From the NCBI GenBank assembly GCA_963971425.1, contig OZ020518.1, positions 1,679,263-1,743,262 of the forward strand: a stretch of 64,000 nt of DNA. Direction: 5' to 3'. The notes under the pieces were generated by a model, which saw nothing but the letters and a program-made list of their open reading frames with translations, searched no databases and was not told the origin of the DNA. The translations under genes and the position numbers were made by a program. This stretch comes from Bryoerythrophyllum caledonicum. Its lineage: Eukaryota; Streptophyta; Bryopsida; Pottiales; Pottiaceae. Each line of letters begins with the position of its first letter. Position 1 is the first letter of the stretch. Positions 21,686 through 32,910 of this stretch are shown one piece after another.

Positions 21686-24600
21686 TTGACATCACTAGAA
21701 GAAAGATTAATATCACCACGCTTAGCATTTGCACAAATACATAGATTGTACAATTATGGTCAATACAAATTACATGGAAGTATTGTAAATGTGCCTGTAA
21801 ATATTGATTTAACACAATCCATTCTTCCACGTTTACCTGAAGATGGAACAACAATTGGGGTGTTATTAAAACGCCGATTAGAATATAAGTCCCCATATAT
21901 GGCAGGAAACATACGACCAAATAAGACAATGTTAGCATTGAAGGATTTAATAAAAACACCCCTTTATGAAGAATGTAATGTTAGAATTCGTCCACAGTGG
22001 TATAGTTTATTTTCTTTACACCTAAAAGCAAGTATGAATTTAGATATTCAATGTGATACTATAAATGAAAATGACTTTGAAGAAGAAATTGATAATCCAC
22101 CAAGTGAAACTTTAGTACATAATTTCTTAGAATCTAATAAAATTCATGATTTTGATAAGATGTTATCTGTTGCTCCCGGTCAAGAATATTCTCCTATAGG
22201 AATTTTTAAAGACAAGTTTAGTGAAGAATTGAATCATCCAACATTATTTTATGGACATCCTAGAAATGAAAACATTAATGAAAACTTTTCTTATCATCAA
22301 ATAGCAAGTTGGGAGATTTTGCACAAGGATCATGATTTTGCTACAAACATCGAAAATATTTTCTTCAAAGCAATTAAAATCTGTTTACAAAAAGTAAGGA
22401 ATTCTAGTTGGATTCGAATTCGAAAAGGTAAGCTTTCAGGAAGAAGATTAACCGCCGGGCAAGTTGTTGATGAACCCAATCTTGATAAACTTTTACAATC
22501 TCATATAGGGTTTCGAGATTTAGAGAAATTACGCACATCACCAGATTATGTTGAAGGATTAAGGAAAAATTTGTTTGCTATGATTAGACAATTGGGACCT
22601 CCAACTTTTTTTATTACTTTGACAAGTGGAGAACGATTGTGGACACCATTAATTGAAGCTTTGTATAAGCTAAACTCTAAACGACTCAATTTACCACATT
22701 TTGATTTATTGGAATCTAGTCATATTGCTGAGTTAATAAGGTCTGATCCGGTGACTTGCGCTTTATACTATAATCATCGTACAAAAGCTTTTCGAGATTT
22801 GCTCAAAAAAGAATCATCTATTTTAGGAGAAGTTTTGGATTTTTTTTTTATAACCGAATTTCAACATCGTGGAAGTGAACATGAGCATGCTGTAATTTGG
22901 GTAAAAAATGCACCTCAATTTAGAACTAATTCCAACAAAGAAATTGAAAGTTTTGTTGATAAGTACGTATCCAGTGATAAGAGTTTGTTACCTGCAGCTT
23001 TACAAGAAGCCCAAACCCATAAACATTCACGAACATGCAAAAAGAAAGGACAATCTATATGTAGATTTCATTACCCACTTCCTCCAATGAATCGTACAAT
23101 GGTATTGGAACCTCTCGCTGAGACAAACAACTCTATACTATCATTCTTAAAAAAGAAGGCTAAAGAAATTTTTACATATTTGCAAAATGTAGAGGTAGGA
23201 ACTGAGGTTGAATTTGATGAATTTCTATCAAAATTTGAAATTGATGAACAAACTTACATATTGGTGTTATGTAGCCAACTTAAAAGACCACAAGTGTTTC
23301 TAAAGCGCTCATTAAGTAATATATGTACCAATGCTTTTAACAAAATTATAGCTCATAATTGGTATGCAAATACAGATGTTCAATTTATATTAGATCCATA
23401 TGCTGCTGCCACTTATTGTACATCCTATATGACAAAAGTTGATAAAACTATTACTGTAGAGTTAAAATCAATTTTACAAAAATGTATTGCAGAAAAAACA
23501 GATGCTAATTTAAGAATTTTGAAACTAGGAAATGCCTTTTTAAATGCCCAACAAATGTCAGCTCAGTTAGCAATATATCTTATTTTATCAATATCATTAT
23601 ATCATTGCTCTCGTTCATTTAGTTTTATAAATACATCACCATCACAAGAGCGTGCATTTATTTTAAAACCTCAAAACCAATTACTTAAATTAGATAAAGA
23701 TTGCACAGAAGTTATGTGCAAATCTATTATAGATAAATACATTGATAGACCAAGTAATTTAGAAAACATATGTTTGGCTGCCTTTGTAGCAGACTATAAC
23801 TATTATAAAAATAAAATCTCGATCCGAAAAAAGTCTAAAATAATAAGATTTGTTCATTACAATAAAATAAAAGATATAGAAAATTGGTGTCGTGAACAAT
23901 TATTACTATATGTTCCTTTCAATGTATCTGAAGAGTCTCAAAAGATTGGAAAGGAAACATGGAAAGAAGCATATGACGAACAAGTAGAAATGGTTTCATG
24001 TAATCGAAAAAAATTTAACTACCAAATACAAAAAAATGCATTAGAAGATTGTGGTGATGAATGGATAGATCTTCAAGATTTTGCAAATGAATTGGTTTTA
24101 TGTCAAGATTTTGATATTTGGAAAGATGCATCTATTGAAGAAACGGAATCGATTATAATGAGCATGAATACTGAAAAATATGACTTAGCTAGTGATATTT
24201 ATATAAAACCAAAGTCTACAAATACGTACAAAAATACATCAGTAGATAACAATAATGTTTTGGAACTTATGAAAAATGACGAATATTTTGGAATACTAAG
24301 ATCTCTTAATGAAGAGCAAAGATCAATTTATGATGATATAATGTATAGGAAAAGAACTTTTCCAAATGAGTCATTATATTTGTTTCTTACTGGAGGTGCA
24401 GGATCAGGAAAAACATACACACTTCATGCCATAATTCAAGGATTGTTACGTATTTATCATAAAGACCTACATTCCAATCCGTTAAAAGCAAAAGCCTTAC
24501 TTATGGCTTACACAGGAAAAGCAGCTTTTAATATCAATGGAACTACTATTCACTCAGCTTTATATATTCCTATCAATCAATCACTTGAAAATCTTAATAA

Positions 24601-26446
24601 TTTATCTTCAGAAATGCTGAATAAATTAACAGATCAATATGAAGAATTGCGATTTATTGTACTTGATGAAGTATCACTTGTAGGTGCTAGAATGTTACAT
24701 GCTATTGATCAACGACTTCGTTCAATTATGCATGTACAAAATAAAGTTTTTGGAGGTTTAGATGTTATAGTCACTGGTGATTTTTATCAAGCTCCTCCAG
24801 TAAGAGATAAATGGGTTTTTCAACAACTTGACTTTGGTCTTAATGCTATAGCTCCAAATTTTTGGCATCAATATATGAAATGCTACGAGCTACAAACCAT
24901 TGTGCGTCAAAATGATCCCATATTTATAAATATATTAAATAGATTCCGAAAGGCAACTCATACAGTAGAAGATGTGGAATTCATAAATAATTTATGTTTG
25001 AAAAAACCTCCAGAAAGTTCAATAATTCCTTATTTATATTACACTAATACGGAAACATCTGCTCATAACAATAGAGAGTTTATGAAATCTACGGAACCTA
25101 CATTTAATTTTGAAGCAATTGATATTCGACATCATTCACTACCATCAACATTTAAAATTCCAGACAATCCAAATAAAACTGCCGGACTTCAAACTACAAT
25201 CAAAGTTAAAAAAAATATGTTGGTGGAACTCACCCACAATTATGCCACCTCAGATGGACTTGTTCATGGAGCAGATGGATTATTCAAAACAGCCACATCA
25301 ATTAACAATAAAACATATGTATGGATAAAAAATTTCAATGAAAAAATTGGTAAAACTGCAAGGTTCGCAAATGCTCAATTATATGAAGATCAAAATGTAG
25401 ATTCTACTTGGACTCCTATAGAGTTAGTTTCAAAAGAAATAAATCTTAGCAAGAATAACAAGTATCTTTTAACACGTATACAATTTCCTATTCAATTAGC
25501 CGCAGCACGAACAATTCATCGCTCACAAGGTTTATCATTGGATGATGTAGCTTTTAATCCAAGTAATATTAATAAACACGGATTAACTTATACAGCATTA
25601 TCTCGTGTGTGTACCAAAGAAAAATTATATTTACTTGCTCCATTAACTATTTCCAATTTTCGTGTAGATGCATGTGTTACTGATGAAATGAACAGATTAA
25701 ATTCAATTGCAAAATGGGAATTTCTTGTACCAAGATTACAAACAATGCGTCATTCACATATAATTATCCAGAGTATCAATATAAATTCATTACAAAAACA
25801 TCACATTGATTATAAAAGTGATCATAATATGCAAGCAGCTCATATTTTATGTTTTCAAGAAACCAGAGTAGAACATGCAAATGAAATCATAAATTACATT
25901 GATACTTCTCGATATAAATATATACATGCTTATGATAAACACGGAATATTATTAATGTACGAAAATCGTATGGGATCTTGCAACATCGAAACATACAATG
26001 GTAGTGAATTTATTGCTGCTTCATTTAATTTGGGAACTCGAAATGCTATACATGTTATTACTATATATAGATCCCATTCAACCAAATTAGAAAAAATTCT
26101 AGAAATTCTACAACTACTGATATGTAAAGCACCAAACGAATGTCCAATTATTATTCTAGGAGATTTCAATGTTGATATTTTAGAAAATACAACCCAAAAA
26201 TATGATGCTAATGAGATTTTAAATTATATGCATAACCATTGTTTACATCAAAAAATATTAACAAGTACTACAAAGAATAATTCTTTGATAGATCATATTT
26301 GGACAAACATCCCTCGAGTAGATGCTAAGTATGGAGTTACAGATGCATATTGGCCGGATTATCATAAACCTATATATTGTGCTTTTAAACTACCAACTAC
26401 ATTACCAAAGTTTTTAAAAAATTCAACCTCATTTCGTTTTATTTAA
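21686..26446 (+). CDS. Helentron Rep-helicase-endonuclease ORF
   Basis: In frame with the preceding ORF after one TAA; 1587 codons with no internal stop. Residues 1-100 hold the conserved LEERLISPRLAFAQIHRL region. Rep: FQHRGSEHEHAVIWV (HUH-type His-Glu-His near residue 400) and YCTSYMTK with two tyrosines near 577-581. Helicase: Walker A GGAGSGKT near 903, Walker B VLDEVS near 995, GDFYQAPPV, then HRSQGLSLDD and YTALSRV near the end of the domain. Endonuclease (from about 1360): SININS, CFQETR, IILGDFNVD, SLIDHIWTN and DYHKPIY, matching the EEP/APE-like fold. All key residues appear present. Known role: nicking, strand transfer and rolling-circle replication of the element in the nucleus. 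There is no ATG in the first 70 codons, so separate initiation would lose the conserved start; readthrough or a recent nonsense change are the options. Confidence 0.93.
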   Translation: MTSLEERLISPRLAFAQIHRLYNYGQYKLHGSIVNVPVNIDLTQSILPRLPEDGTTIGVLLKRRLEYKSPYMAGNIRPNKTMLALKDLIKTPLYEECNVRIRPQWYSLFSLHLKASMNLDIQCDTINENDFEEEIDNPPSETLVHNFLESNKIHDFDKMLSVAPGQEYSPIGIFKDKFSEELNHPTLFYGHPRNENINENFSYHQIASWEILHKDHDFATNIENIFFKAIKICLQKVRNSSWIRIRKGKLSGRRLTAGQVVDEPNLDKLLQSHIGFRDLEKLRTSPDYVEGLRKNLFAMIRQLGPPTFFITLTSGERLWTPLIEALYKLNSKRLNLPHFDLLESSHIAELIRSDPVTCALYYNHRTKAFRDLLKKESSILGEVLDFFFITEFQHRGSEHEHAVIWVKNAPQFRTNSNKEIESFVDKYVSSDKSLLPAALQEAQTHKHSRTCKKKGQSICRFHYPLPPMNRTMVLEPLAETNNSILSFLKKKAKEIFTYLQNVEVGTEVEFDEFLSKFEIDEQTYILVLCSQLKRPQVFLKRSLSNICTNAFNKIIAHNWYANTDVQFILDPYAAATYCTSYMTKVDKTITVELKSILQKCIAEKTDANLRILKLGNAFLNAQQMSAQLAIYLILSISLYHCSRSFSFINTSPSQERAFILKPQNQLLKLDKDCTEVMCKSIIDKYIDRPSNLENICLAAFVADYNYYKNKISIRKKSKIIRFVHYNKIKDIENWCREQLLLYVPFNVSEESQKIGKETWKEAYDEQVEMVSCNRKKFNYQIQKNALEDCGDEWIDLQDFANELVLCQDFDIWKDASIEETESIIMSMNTEKYDLASDIYIKPKSTNTYKNTSVDNNNVLELMKNDEYFGILRSLNEEQRSIYDDIMYRKRTFPNESLYLFLTGGAGSGKTYTLHAIIQGLLRIYHKDLHSNPLKAKALLMAYTGKAAFNINGTTIHSALYIPINQSLENLNNLSSEMLNKLTDQYEELRFIVLDEVSLVGARMLHAIDQRLRSIMHVQNKVFGGLDVIVTGDFYQAPPVRDKWVFQQLDFGLNAIAPNFWHQYMKCYELQTIVRQNDPIFINILNRFRKATHTVEDVEFINNLCLKKPPESSIIPYLYYTNTETSAHNNREFMKSTEPTFNFEAIDIRHHSLPSTFKIPDNPNKTAGLQTTIKVKKNMLVELTHNYATSDGLVHGADGLFKTATSINNKTYVWIKNFNEKIGKTARFANAQLYEDQNVDSTWTPIELVSKEINLSKNNKYLLTRIQFPIQLAAARTIHRSQGLSLDDVAFNPSNINKHGLTYTALSRVCTKEKLYLLAPLTISNFRVDACVTDEMNRLNSIAKWEFLVPRLQTMRHSHIIIQSININSLQKHHIDYKSDHNMQAAHILCFQETRVEHANEIINYIDTSRYKYIHAYDKHGILLMYENRMGSCNIETYNGSEFIAASFNLGTRNAIHVITIYRSHSTKLEKILEILQLLICKAPNECPIIILGDFNVDILENTTQKYDANEILNYMHNHCLHQKILTSTTKNNSLIDHIWTNIPRVDAKYGVTDAYWPDYHKPIYCAFKLPTTLPKFLKNSTSFRFI

Positions 26447-27176
26447 ACAAAAATACTTCAAGGAAAATAAAATAAGAAATGATCCATAATTTCTTCAATG
26501 ATGGATATTTTGATTGGAAACAATCATAAATAATCTAAATATGGATTTTGTAATACGTACACTATATAAATATTAAAATAAAATTAAAATATGAAATGCT
26601 TATATCTAATCATGTTCAATCATATTTTAAACTATAGATTTGACTTTGAACATTAAATACCAGTTTACATACAAGATTAGAATTAAACATTAGGCATTGA
26701 ACATTATACATAGAATAGATATCATGTTGTACATAATTACATACAACTTACATAAATTTTATTGCAATTATATTCAATGCAATTATTGAAAAGAAAAAAA
26801 TATTTGAAAACAAATTTATAAAAAATGCCCCAAATACTAAATTCACCATGTTGTATTAAATAGGTTAATATATGATCTTGAAACTACAAATCGAGTGTAA
26901 AGACAGAGCCCTTACGGTCCTACCGTTTTCTTGTTTATGCATAAACTAAGTAGCAACAGTTTACTAATGCATGTTTGTTGACTACTGAAATATTGGCGGG
27001 TCTCCAATAATAAAGACCTTGTTGAAGGTCTCATTGAGGGGATGACCATTGCATAGCCTCAAAATTTCAGGTTGAGGCTGAGTTGGGGATGCTCTTAGGA
27101 GTCTTAAAAGTCCATGGTCACAAGGACCATCCTAAACATCGAAAAGAAGCATACGACTGCGTTGACCTTCTTGCCT
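26447..27176 (+). other. Helentron 3' flank with hairpins, and a piece of repeat A
   Basis: About 450 bp of AT-rich non-coding sequence follow the ORF. Hairpins: ACGGT-CCT-ACCGT (26914-26926), followed by TTTTC; TATTGG-CGGGTCT-CCAATA (about 26991-27009); and a perfect AGACCTT-GTTG-AAGGTCT (27014-27031). Any of these could be the element's terminal structure. From about 27090 a fragment similar to 12985-13060 (repeat A) runs up to the TTAA at 27177. Confidence 0.5.
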
Positions 27177-27850
27177 TTAACCCTTAGAACCCATGAGACC
27201 CAAATTTGGTCTCTAAATGAGTTGAATCTCAATCTACATGAAATCCATGAGGAATTAGGTTGTGGAATTTGGAGTTTAGATTTGCGTACATATTAGATGT
27301 ACACTCTCATAAAATTAGATCACAATTTGGAGTTATAGAACTCATGGAAAAGCTAGGAATGTACATGCCAAATGGAATTCATACACATGCCAAATGGTTT
27401 TGGCCTTTAAATTTGATTAAGTTTTTACTTAAGTGACTCTTTCATTGTTTTGTGATTGTGGATCTCCCCTCATCACATTCAAAACTTTTGTTTTAATTTG
27501 TATTAGTTTGGAATATTTTCGTATACAATCAAGTATAAATGTTTACTTCACATATATGTCAATGTGAAGGTATTAACCTAGTGCACATCTAAACCACTCT
27601 CATTCGAAGTACAAATTTTCTTGTAGGAATCTATGGATGGGTGAAGTACCGTAGTATACCCTCCAAAACCCACAATTTTCACTCCCAATGTATGGTAACT
27701 TTAACACTCTAGTCTCTAATATATTCCATCAAGCCATCAAGTATTGGATGTTGCTCAAAATTTTCAAAACTTTCAAAATCTTAATTATTTCTCTTATGAC
27801 TTGACACTTCACCTACACATATAGAACCTGCCATGCAGACCATGCATTAT
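27177..27850 (+). mobile_element. TTAA-type element, family B, copy 1
   Basis: It starts at TTAA (27177-27180) followed by CCCTTAGAACCC and matches, over at least 600 bp, the reverse complement of 50390-51093. Shared words include 'ctcatggaaaagctaggaat', 'gtatacaatcaagta' and 'accctccaaaa'. The right end is not recognisable. It sits inside a repeat A fragment. Non-coding. Confidence 0.6.
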
Positions 27851-27999
27851 TTCTATTTTTAAATTTTTTGGTGGAAATGAATTAAAACATGTGCCTTATG
27901 CATTGACACTAGCTATGGCTTTATTTGTCAACAATCCAAATTCTTTTTTTTCAAGGATATTGACTCAATCAATGATATTTTTTATTTTAGTATTCCAAA

Positions 28000-30900
28000 G
28001 CCTATTCAATTCGGGTAAATCTAACCCACTTCCATCCCATTTAACCCGGCTAATACTCAACATTCAATATATGTACCCTAAGCAGTGTTTGGATTTTTGT
28101 TAATTTTAAAACCAAAGGCATTTTTTTCTTACAAACAAAGCCTTTTGATTAAGCGAGCAAATGTTATTTTCTTTCAAGCATGATCACACAAACATCATTA
28201 ATTTTTTTAAGGGCACAAACAAAGGTAGTGGCTGATCTTTTTGTATTATGATTCAAGGTTCTATAATAATTGCAATTCGACTTCCAAAATATATAATTTA
28301 AATTTTTGACAAAGGAAAAAATTTATAAAGAAAAACATGATAGCCCATGCATCCCAAAACCCTCAAATACTTGGACCTTAAATCTTGAATCCAAAACCAT
28401 AGACCCTAAACCTTAGACGTGAAACCCTCAACCCTAAATCCTCGATCCTAAATCCTAGACCCATGAACCCTATCCAGGTGGCTTTGAAATTTACTGTCAC
28501 GAGTCGTCACTCAAGAGTGCCACATAATGATCCAAAGCCTAAAAAATTGGGATAAATCCATACCACTAACATCATATTGCCACAGACTCAATTGAAAGTT
28601 CATAACTAATTCAATTTTCATTGGAACAATATGAAAATCACTTTGGTTGGATTCGCTAAAATTTTGCTGTTGCCAAAAAGAAAAAAAAAAAAAACAAGCG
28701 TTTCTCTTTATATATATGCACATTCATTTCCTTGTCAGAAAGGTATTTAATCATTGTTGTTAATGTACATTAAGGAACGTTTCATTTTTGTTTTTTTTTA
28801 CTCAAGCAAAGGTAACTTATTTTTACGCACAAAAACAAAGATTTTTCACTTTTATGTCACATGTTTATCCCAAAGCCTTTACAAATGGGGGTAAATCCAT
28901 ACATCTCATATCCCATTATCACCGGCTCAGTTGGAAAGTCATATCTAATTCAATTTCATTGGAAAAATATGAAATTATTTTAGTTGGATTTGGTATTTCT
29001 TACGCTATTGCTATAAAAAAATCAAGCAAGCAAGCTAAGTGGAATTCTTTTTACGCACACAAAGAATTTAAAAAAAATAAACCAAGGTTTTTTGTTTCAA
29101 CAATGAAAGGTTTTCTTCGTTCAAGCACACAATCAAAGATTTTCTTTTTTCACACAAACAATTATGGTAGTGCCCAATCTTTGTGCATTATGCTTTGAGG
29201 TTCTAAATAGAATGCGGTTCATCTCTCAATTTTAAATAATTTACATTTTGGACAAGGGGAGAAATTTAAAATATGAAAAATATGAAATTCAATACTTTAC
29301 ATTATGGAAACATATGAAATTACTTCGGTTGGATTTGGTATTTCTTACGCTATCGATTTTTTTGAAAAACGTTTATCCCTGTAAATGTTCAATACCCACC
29401 AATAAGTATACGTTCATTTTGCTTATGTATTGTACATTTCCACACTGCTGCCAACTTTGACACCCGTGATCCATTTAAAGGCTAAAAATTTGTCATTTCA
29501 CCATGAAATTTTTGGCACAAGATCATTTCTATGTTGACAACATGTGTGCCAAGTTTCAAGTCTTGAAGATGAATTCAAAAAAAGATATTCAAAATTTTCC
29601 AACATGTGTAGCTATGAGAAAAGTTTCATAGCTGCCAACTTTGACACCCTTCCAAGTATTGAAAGAATTTTTTTCCATGGAATTTTTATTATGAGACCAC
29701 CTCTGTGTTGATTACATGTGCAAAAAATTCAAGTCCAAAAGATCCACACAAAAAAGAATATTCCAAATCAACCAACATATGTAGTTGTGAGAAATATTTC
29801 ACTCCTTGCCAACTTTGACACACTTCCAAGGATTGAAGTTTTTTTCCCCATAAATTTTTTGGCATGAAACTATCCCCATGTTGATTACATGTGAGCCAAA
29901 TTTATAGGCTAAATTATACACATAACAAACGATTTTTGAGATCTACCAGCATGCGTAGTTGTGAAAAACATTTCACTGCTGCCAACTTTGACACCTTCCC
30001 AAGGATTAAATTTTAGTTTTTTTCCCATGAGATTTTGGATATGAAACCATCATTGTGTTGATTTTATGTGTGCTTCATTTTAAGTCCAAAAGATCCACAA
30101 AAGAAAAGAAAAAATCTAAATCTACCAACATGTGTAGTTGTAAGAAACAACCAGGGAAACCATTTCACTATTGCCAACTTTGGCACCCTCCGTAGGTCTG
30201 AAAAACTGTTCATTGACCATGAAATTTTTGGCACAAGATCATCTCTATGTGATTATAATGTGTGCCAAATTTTAAGGCCAGAAGATGAATACAAAAATCC
30301 ATCTTCAAAATCTACCAACATATGTAAGTATGAAAAACAATTTTGAGTATCTTTTTTTATATTCATCATGTGGTCTTGAAATTTGGCAAATTTGTTTTAA
30401 AGATATAGATGATCTTGTGCCATAAATTTCACCGTAAATAAAATAAAAATCAATCTTAGAGAGGGTGTCAAAGTTGGCAACTGTGAACGGCTCACAACTA
30501 CACATGTTGGTAGATATTGAATATCTTTTTTCTTATTCATCTTCTGGCCTTGAAATTTTGCACACATGTTGTGAACATAGAAATGATCTTGTGCCAAAAA
30601 TTTAATGGTAAAATGACATTTTTTCAGCCCTTAGAAGGGTGTCAAAGTTGGCAGCAGTGTAGTGTGGAAACATTCGTGAACGTATACTTATTGGTGGAAA
30701 CTATACATTCTTTTACTTGTCGGAAAGGTACATCTGCAATGTTTGAATTTTTCTTTTTTTTGGACACAAGCGCAGGTATTTTCTTCTTTCGCACACAGAG
30801 CCTTATTTAAAGTAAGGAAATCTCCCATTTTTATCAAGACGCAATGGTTTTTTTCTCACAATCACAATCACACAATAAAATGTTTTCTTCATTTGGGCAC

Positions 30901-31135
30901 AAACAGAGGTGGTTGCCAATCTTTGTGTAATTTGGTTCAAGGTTCTAAATTGGTTGAGATTTAGCTCCCAAATTTATATAATTAAAATTTTTGGACAAAG
31001 GAATTTTTTTGAAAAGAAATACATGATAGTCCAAGCATCCCATAACCCTAAAATCCTTGGACCCTACACCCTCGATCCTATATCGTGAACCCTAAATCCT
31101 AGAGCTGTAAACCCTACCCACGTGACTCGATACTT
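28000..31135 (+). repeat. Dispersed repeat C, three direct copies
   Basis: A unit containing 'cacaaacaaaggtagtgg', 'gattcaaggttctaaat' and a following 'ttggacaaag' block occurs at about 28010-28490, 28860-29290 and 30740-31135. The first and third continue into a stretch of 'ccctaaatcctagaccc'-like words (28365-28480 and 31050-31125) that looks telomere-like but is degenerate. The foldback element at 29396-30697 lies between copies two and three. No coding capacity was seen; the class is unknown. Confidence 0.6.
29396..30697. mobile_element. Foldback-type element with inward-facing tandem units
   Basis: The ends form an inverted repeat of about 60 bp starting CCACCAATAAGTATACGTTC. Inside each arm the word GCCAACTTTGACACC recurs as the marker of a 174-190 bp unit. 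It is forward at about 29450, 29634, 29808, 29982 and 30173, and reversed at about 30464 and 30640. Each unit also carries 'accaacatgtgtagttgtga' and 'ttttggcacaagatcat'. Tandem subrepeats in inverted arms around a small centre are typical of foldback transposons (some are MULE-derived). No ORF. The target duplication is not clear. Confidence 0.72.
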
Positions 31136-31138
31136 ACA

Positions 31139-31841
31139 TTAACCCCTAATGGACCAAGGCGTTTTTCCCAGATGAAACACTCCAAATTTGCCACTATAAA
31201 AAAGTAGCAAAATAATCGAACTAAATTGAAGTATAATCTACTTTTAACCGTAATATCTTTCATTAAGACTACTATATAAGCCTACCATGTTATTTTGGTT
31301 GCAATCCACCGCACAGACATGAAGATTATAGCGTTTCAACGCAAAACAATGGAACTAGATTTTTCCACTAATGATAATCCAAACTGTCAATAAGAAGGTA
31401 TACACTACATGTTTTTGTCCAAAAAATAAAAAGTGAAAAATATGAAGATCACTCGCTTTTATGTAGAAAAAAAGAAGATTTTTTGGTACCTTGCCTGACA
31501 ATGTTTGACTTGAGTTTAAATGTTTTTTTTCTACTAAAGACAAGACTTTGTTTTTTGACATTCTCAAAGGAGGTAACATTCTCTATGTGTATGAAAAATC
31601 CCATCGTCAATAGACACTTTTAGCAAAACTTTTGGAGCTGCCTGGAGTCCCTATCATTAATTTAAGTGATACTAACTTGAAATTATGAATCCAAAGATAA
31701 TAAAAAATACCTTTACAAATCTCTTATCAAGTACAATCTAGGAATATGATATCAATTGAAAAAGATTTTTTTTCGAATTTAAGGTACATGCCCGATATTA
31801 AAATTGTCTCCAATAGGGACAATTGGTCCTTTGAGGGTTAA
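31139..31841 (+). mobile_element. TTAA-flanked MITE, complete shorter copy
   Basis: TTAA (31139-31142) followed by CCCCTAATGGACCAAGG; right end TTGGTCCTTTGAGGG followed by TTAA. The inverted ends are about 17 bp with few mismatches. The flanking bases beyond TTAA differ (ACA and ACT), supporting TTAA as the target duplication. Interior blocks match the reference copy. Confidence 0.72.
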
Positions 31842-31849
31842 ACTATACC

Positions 31850-32910
31850 GGATGATTATGTTTTACTTGCAGTAACTAATTTTTCCCGTTCTGTTCAGGG
31901 ACAACGGATGATGGTGTTAGTTATTGTGTAGGTCTTCCATCATATATGCTATTGAGAGCAACATGACCATTCTCTTTGGGCCGGAAGTCATGATGATTTT
32001 TGTTCCCGCCAACATGGGGGTTCAATTTAAAATTCAGATTCCCTCTCTATCACTCAAAGACTAGGCTGCTGTCATTTCGAGGAAGAAGTTCTTATGTGGT
32101 TGCAGTCTGTGAGCAAGTTCTGAGCTGTGTGAGATATGGAGCATGCTGTTAGAATTGAATGTGGTGAGATTGAGCGCGGAAGTTGGTGACTGTAAAGTGC
32201 CCGAGCGAAGAATTCGGAGACTAAAGACCTTGAGTGTGGTAGTCGGTGAGCGTGGAGCACTAAAGCGTAGAGATTGCTCTCGTCATTCTTTGCTGCTGTA
32301 GTTGGTTGTGGTTGATTGCTTTCGTCATTCTTTACTGCTGTAGTTGGCCGCTTTATATTGTAGCATCGAACACTATTTCAAAGGAATAAGGCGTTACTCG
32401 CTTCGCAATTCAAGGTATGATACCATTTTTGCACTCGGCCCTCATCATGCATTAAATTCATCGAGGTCTCTTCAATTGTCTTTGTTAGATCTTTTTGTTC
32501 AATCTCTTCTAATTCAATCTTTTTGTTCACTCTCGTGCGCGAGCAAACCATATGACTGACAAGTTTGTCTGTAGTTGTGTACAACATGGACTTGGTTCGT
32601 AATCGTAGATTTGTATATCTTTTGTATCTGTACAGCCGTATGTCTTTGGATATTCTAAGAATTCTGAGATCAGGCGCGCACCCGATCTAGCAATAGAGAG
32701 GAGTCGTGCTCCCAATCTCTTGTGGGAGATTGGGTGTGCTCTTGATCTCATGTGGGGGATCAAGTGCACTTCCAATCTCCTAGTGGTAATTGGGTGAACT
32801 CCTTGTCTCTCAGAGTTGATCTGAACTCACGTTCTTTTCACCTCTTACTCTTGTCATTGGGTAGGGATAATTGAATCGTGCGGAAGTGATTGTACGAGCA
32901 GACCGAGATT
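31850..32910 (+). other. Unassigned sequence upstream of a decayed ORF
   Basis: Moderate GC content. Short internal repeats include 'ttgctttcgtcattcttt/ttgctctcgtcattcttt' at about 32270-32335 and several GATC-containing words with 'caatctc' at 32665-32800. No gene identified. It may be the leader of the mobile sequence to which the following ORF belongs. Confidence 0.3.

Larger units (their letters stand above)
19487..27031 (+). mobile_element. Helentron (Helitron superfamily rolling-circle transposon), probably near-complete
   Basis: The coding core 20042-26446 is certain. The outer limits are guesses: the tandem array at the left, and the hairpins at 26914-26926 or 27014-27031 at the right. 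The RPA-like gene at 17.6-18.9 kb may extend it leftward. Order: OTU protease, zinc fingers, Rep (HUH, two tyrosines), SF1B PIF1-like helicase, EEP-type endonuclease. The C-terminal endonuclease and OTU domain separate Helentrons from the usual plant Helitron1. Base composition is about 70% AT, well above the KLCR and proline-rich genes. Only one stop interrupts over 2130 codons, so insertion is recent or the element is under constraint. Confidence 0.85.

Noticed and set aside
28365-28480. Telomere-like CCCTAAA words, also at 31050-31125
   Set aside because: They are degenerate and irregular (ccctcaa, cctaaat, ccttaga) and are part of dispersed repeat C, not an interstitial telomere array.
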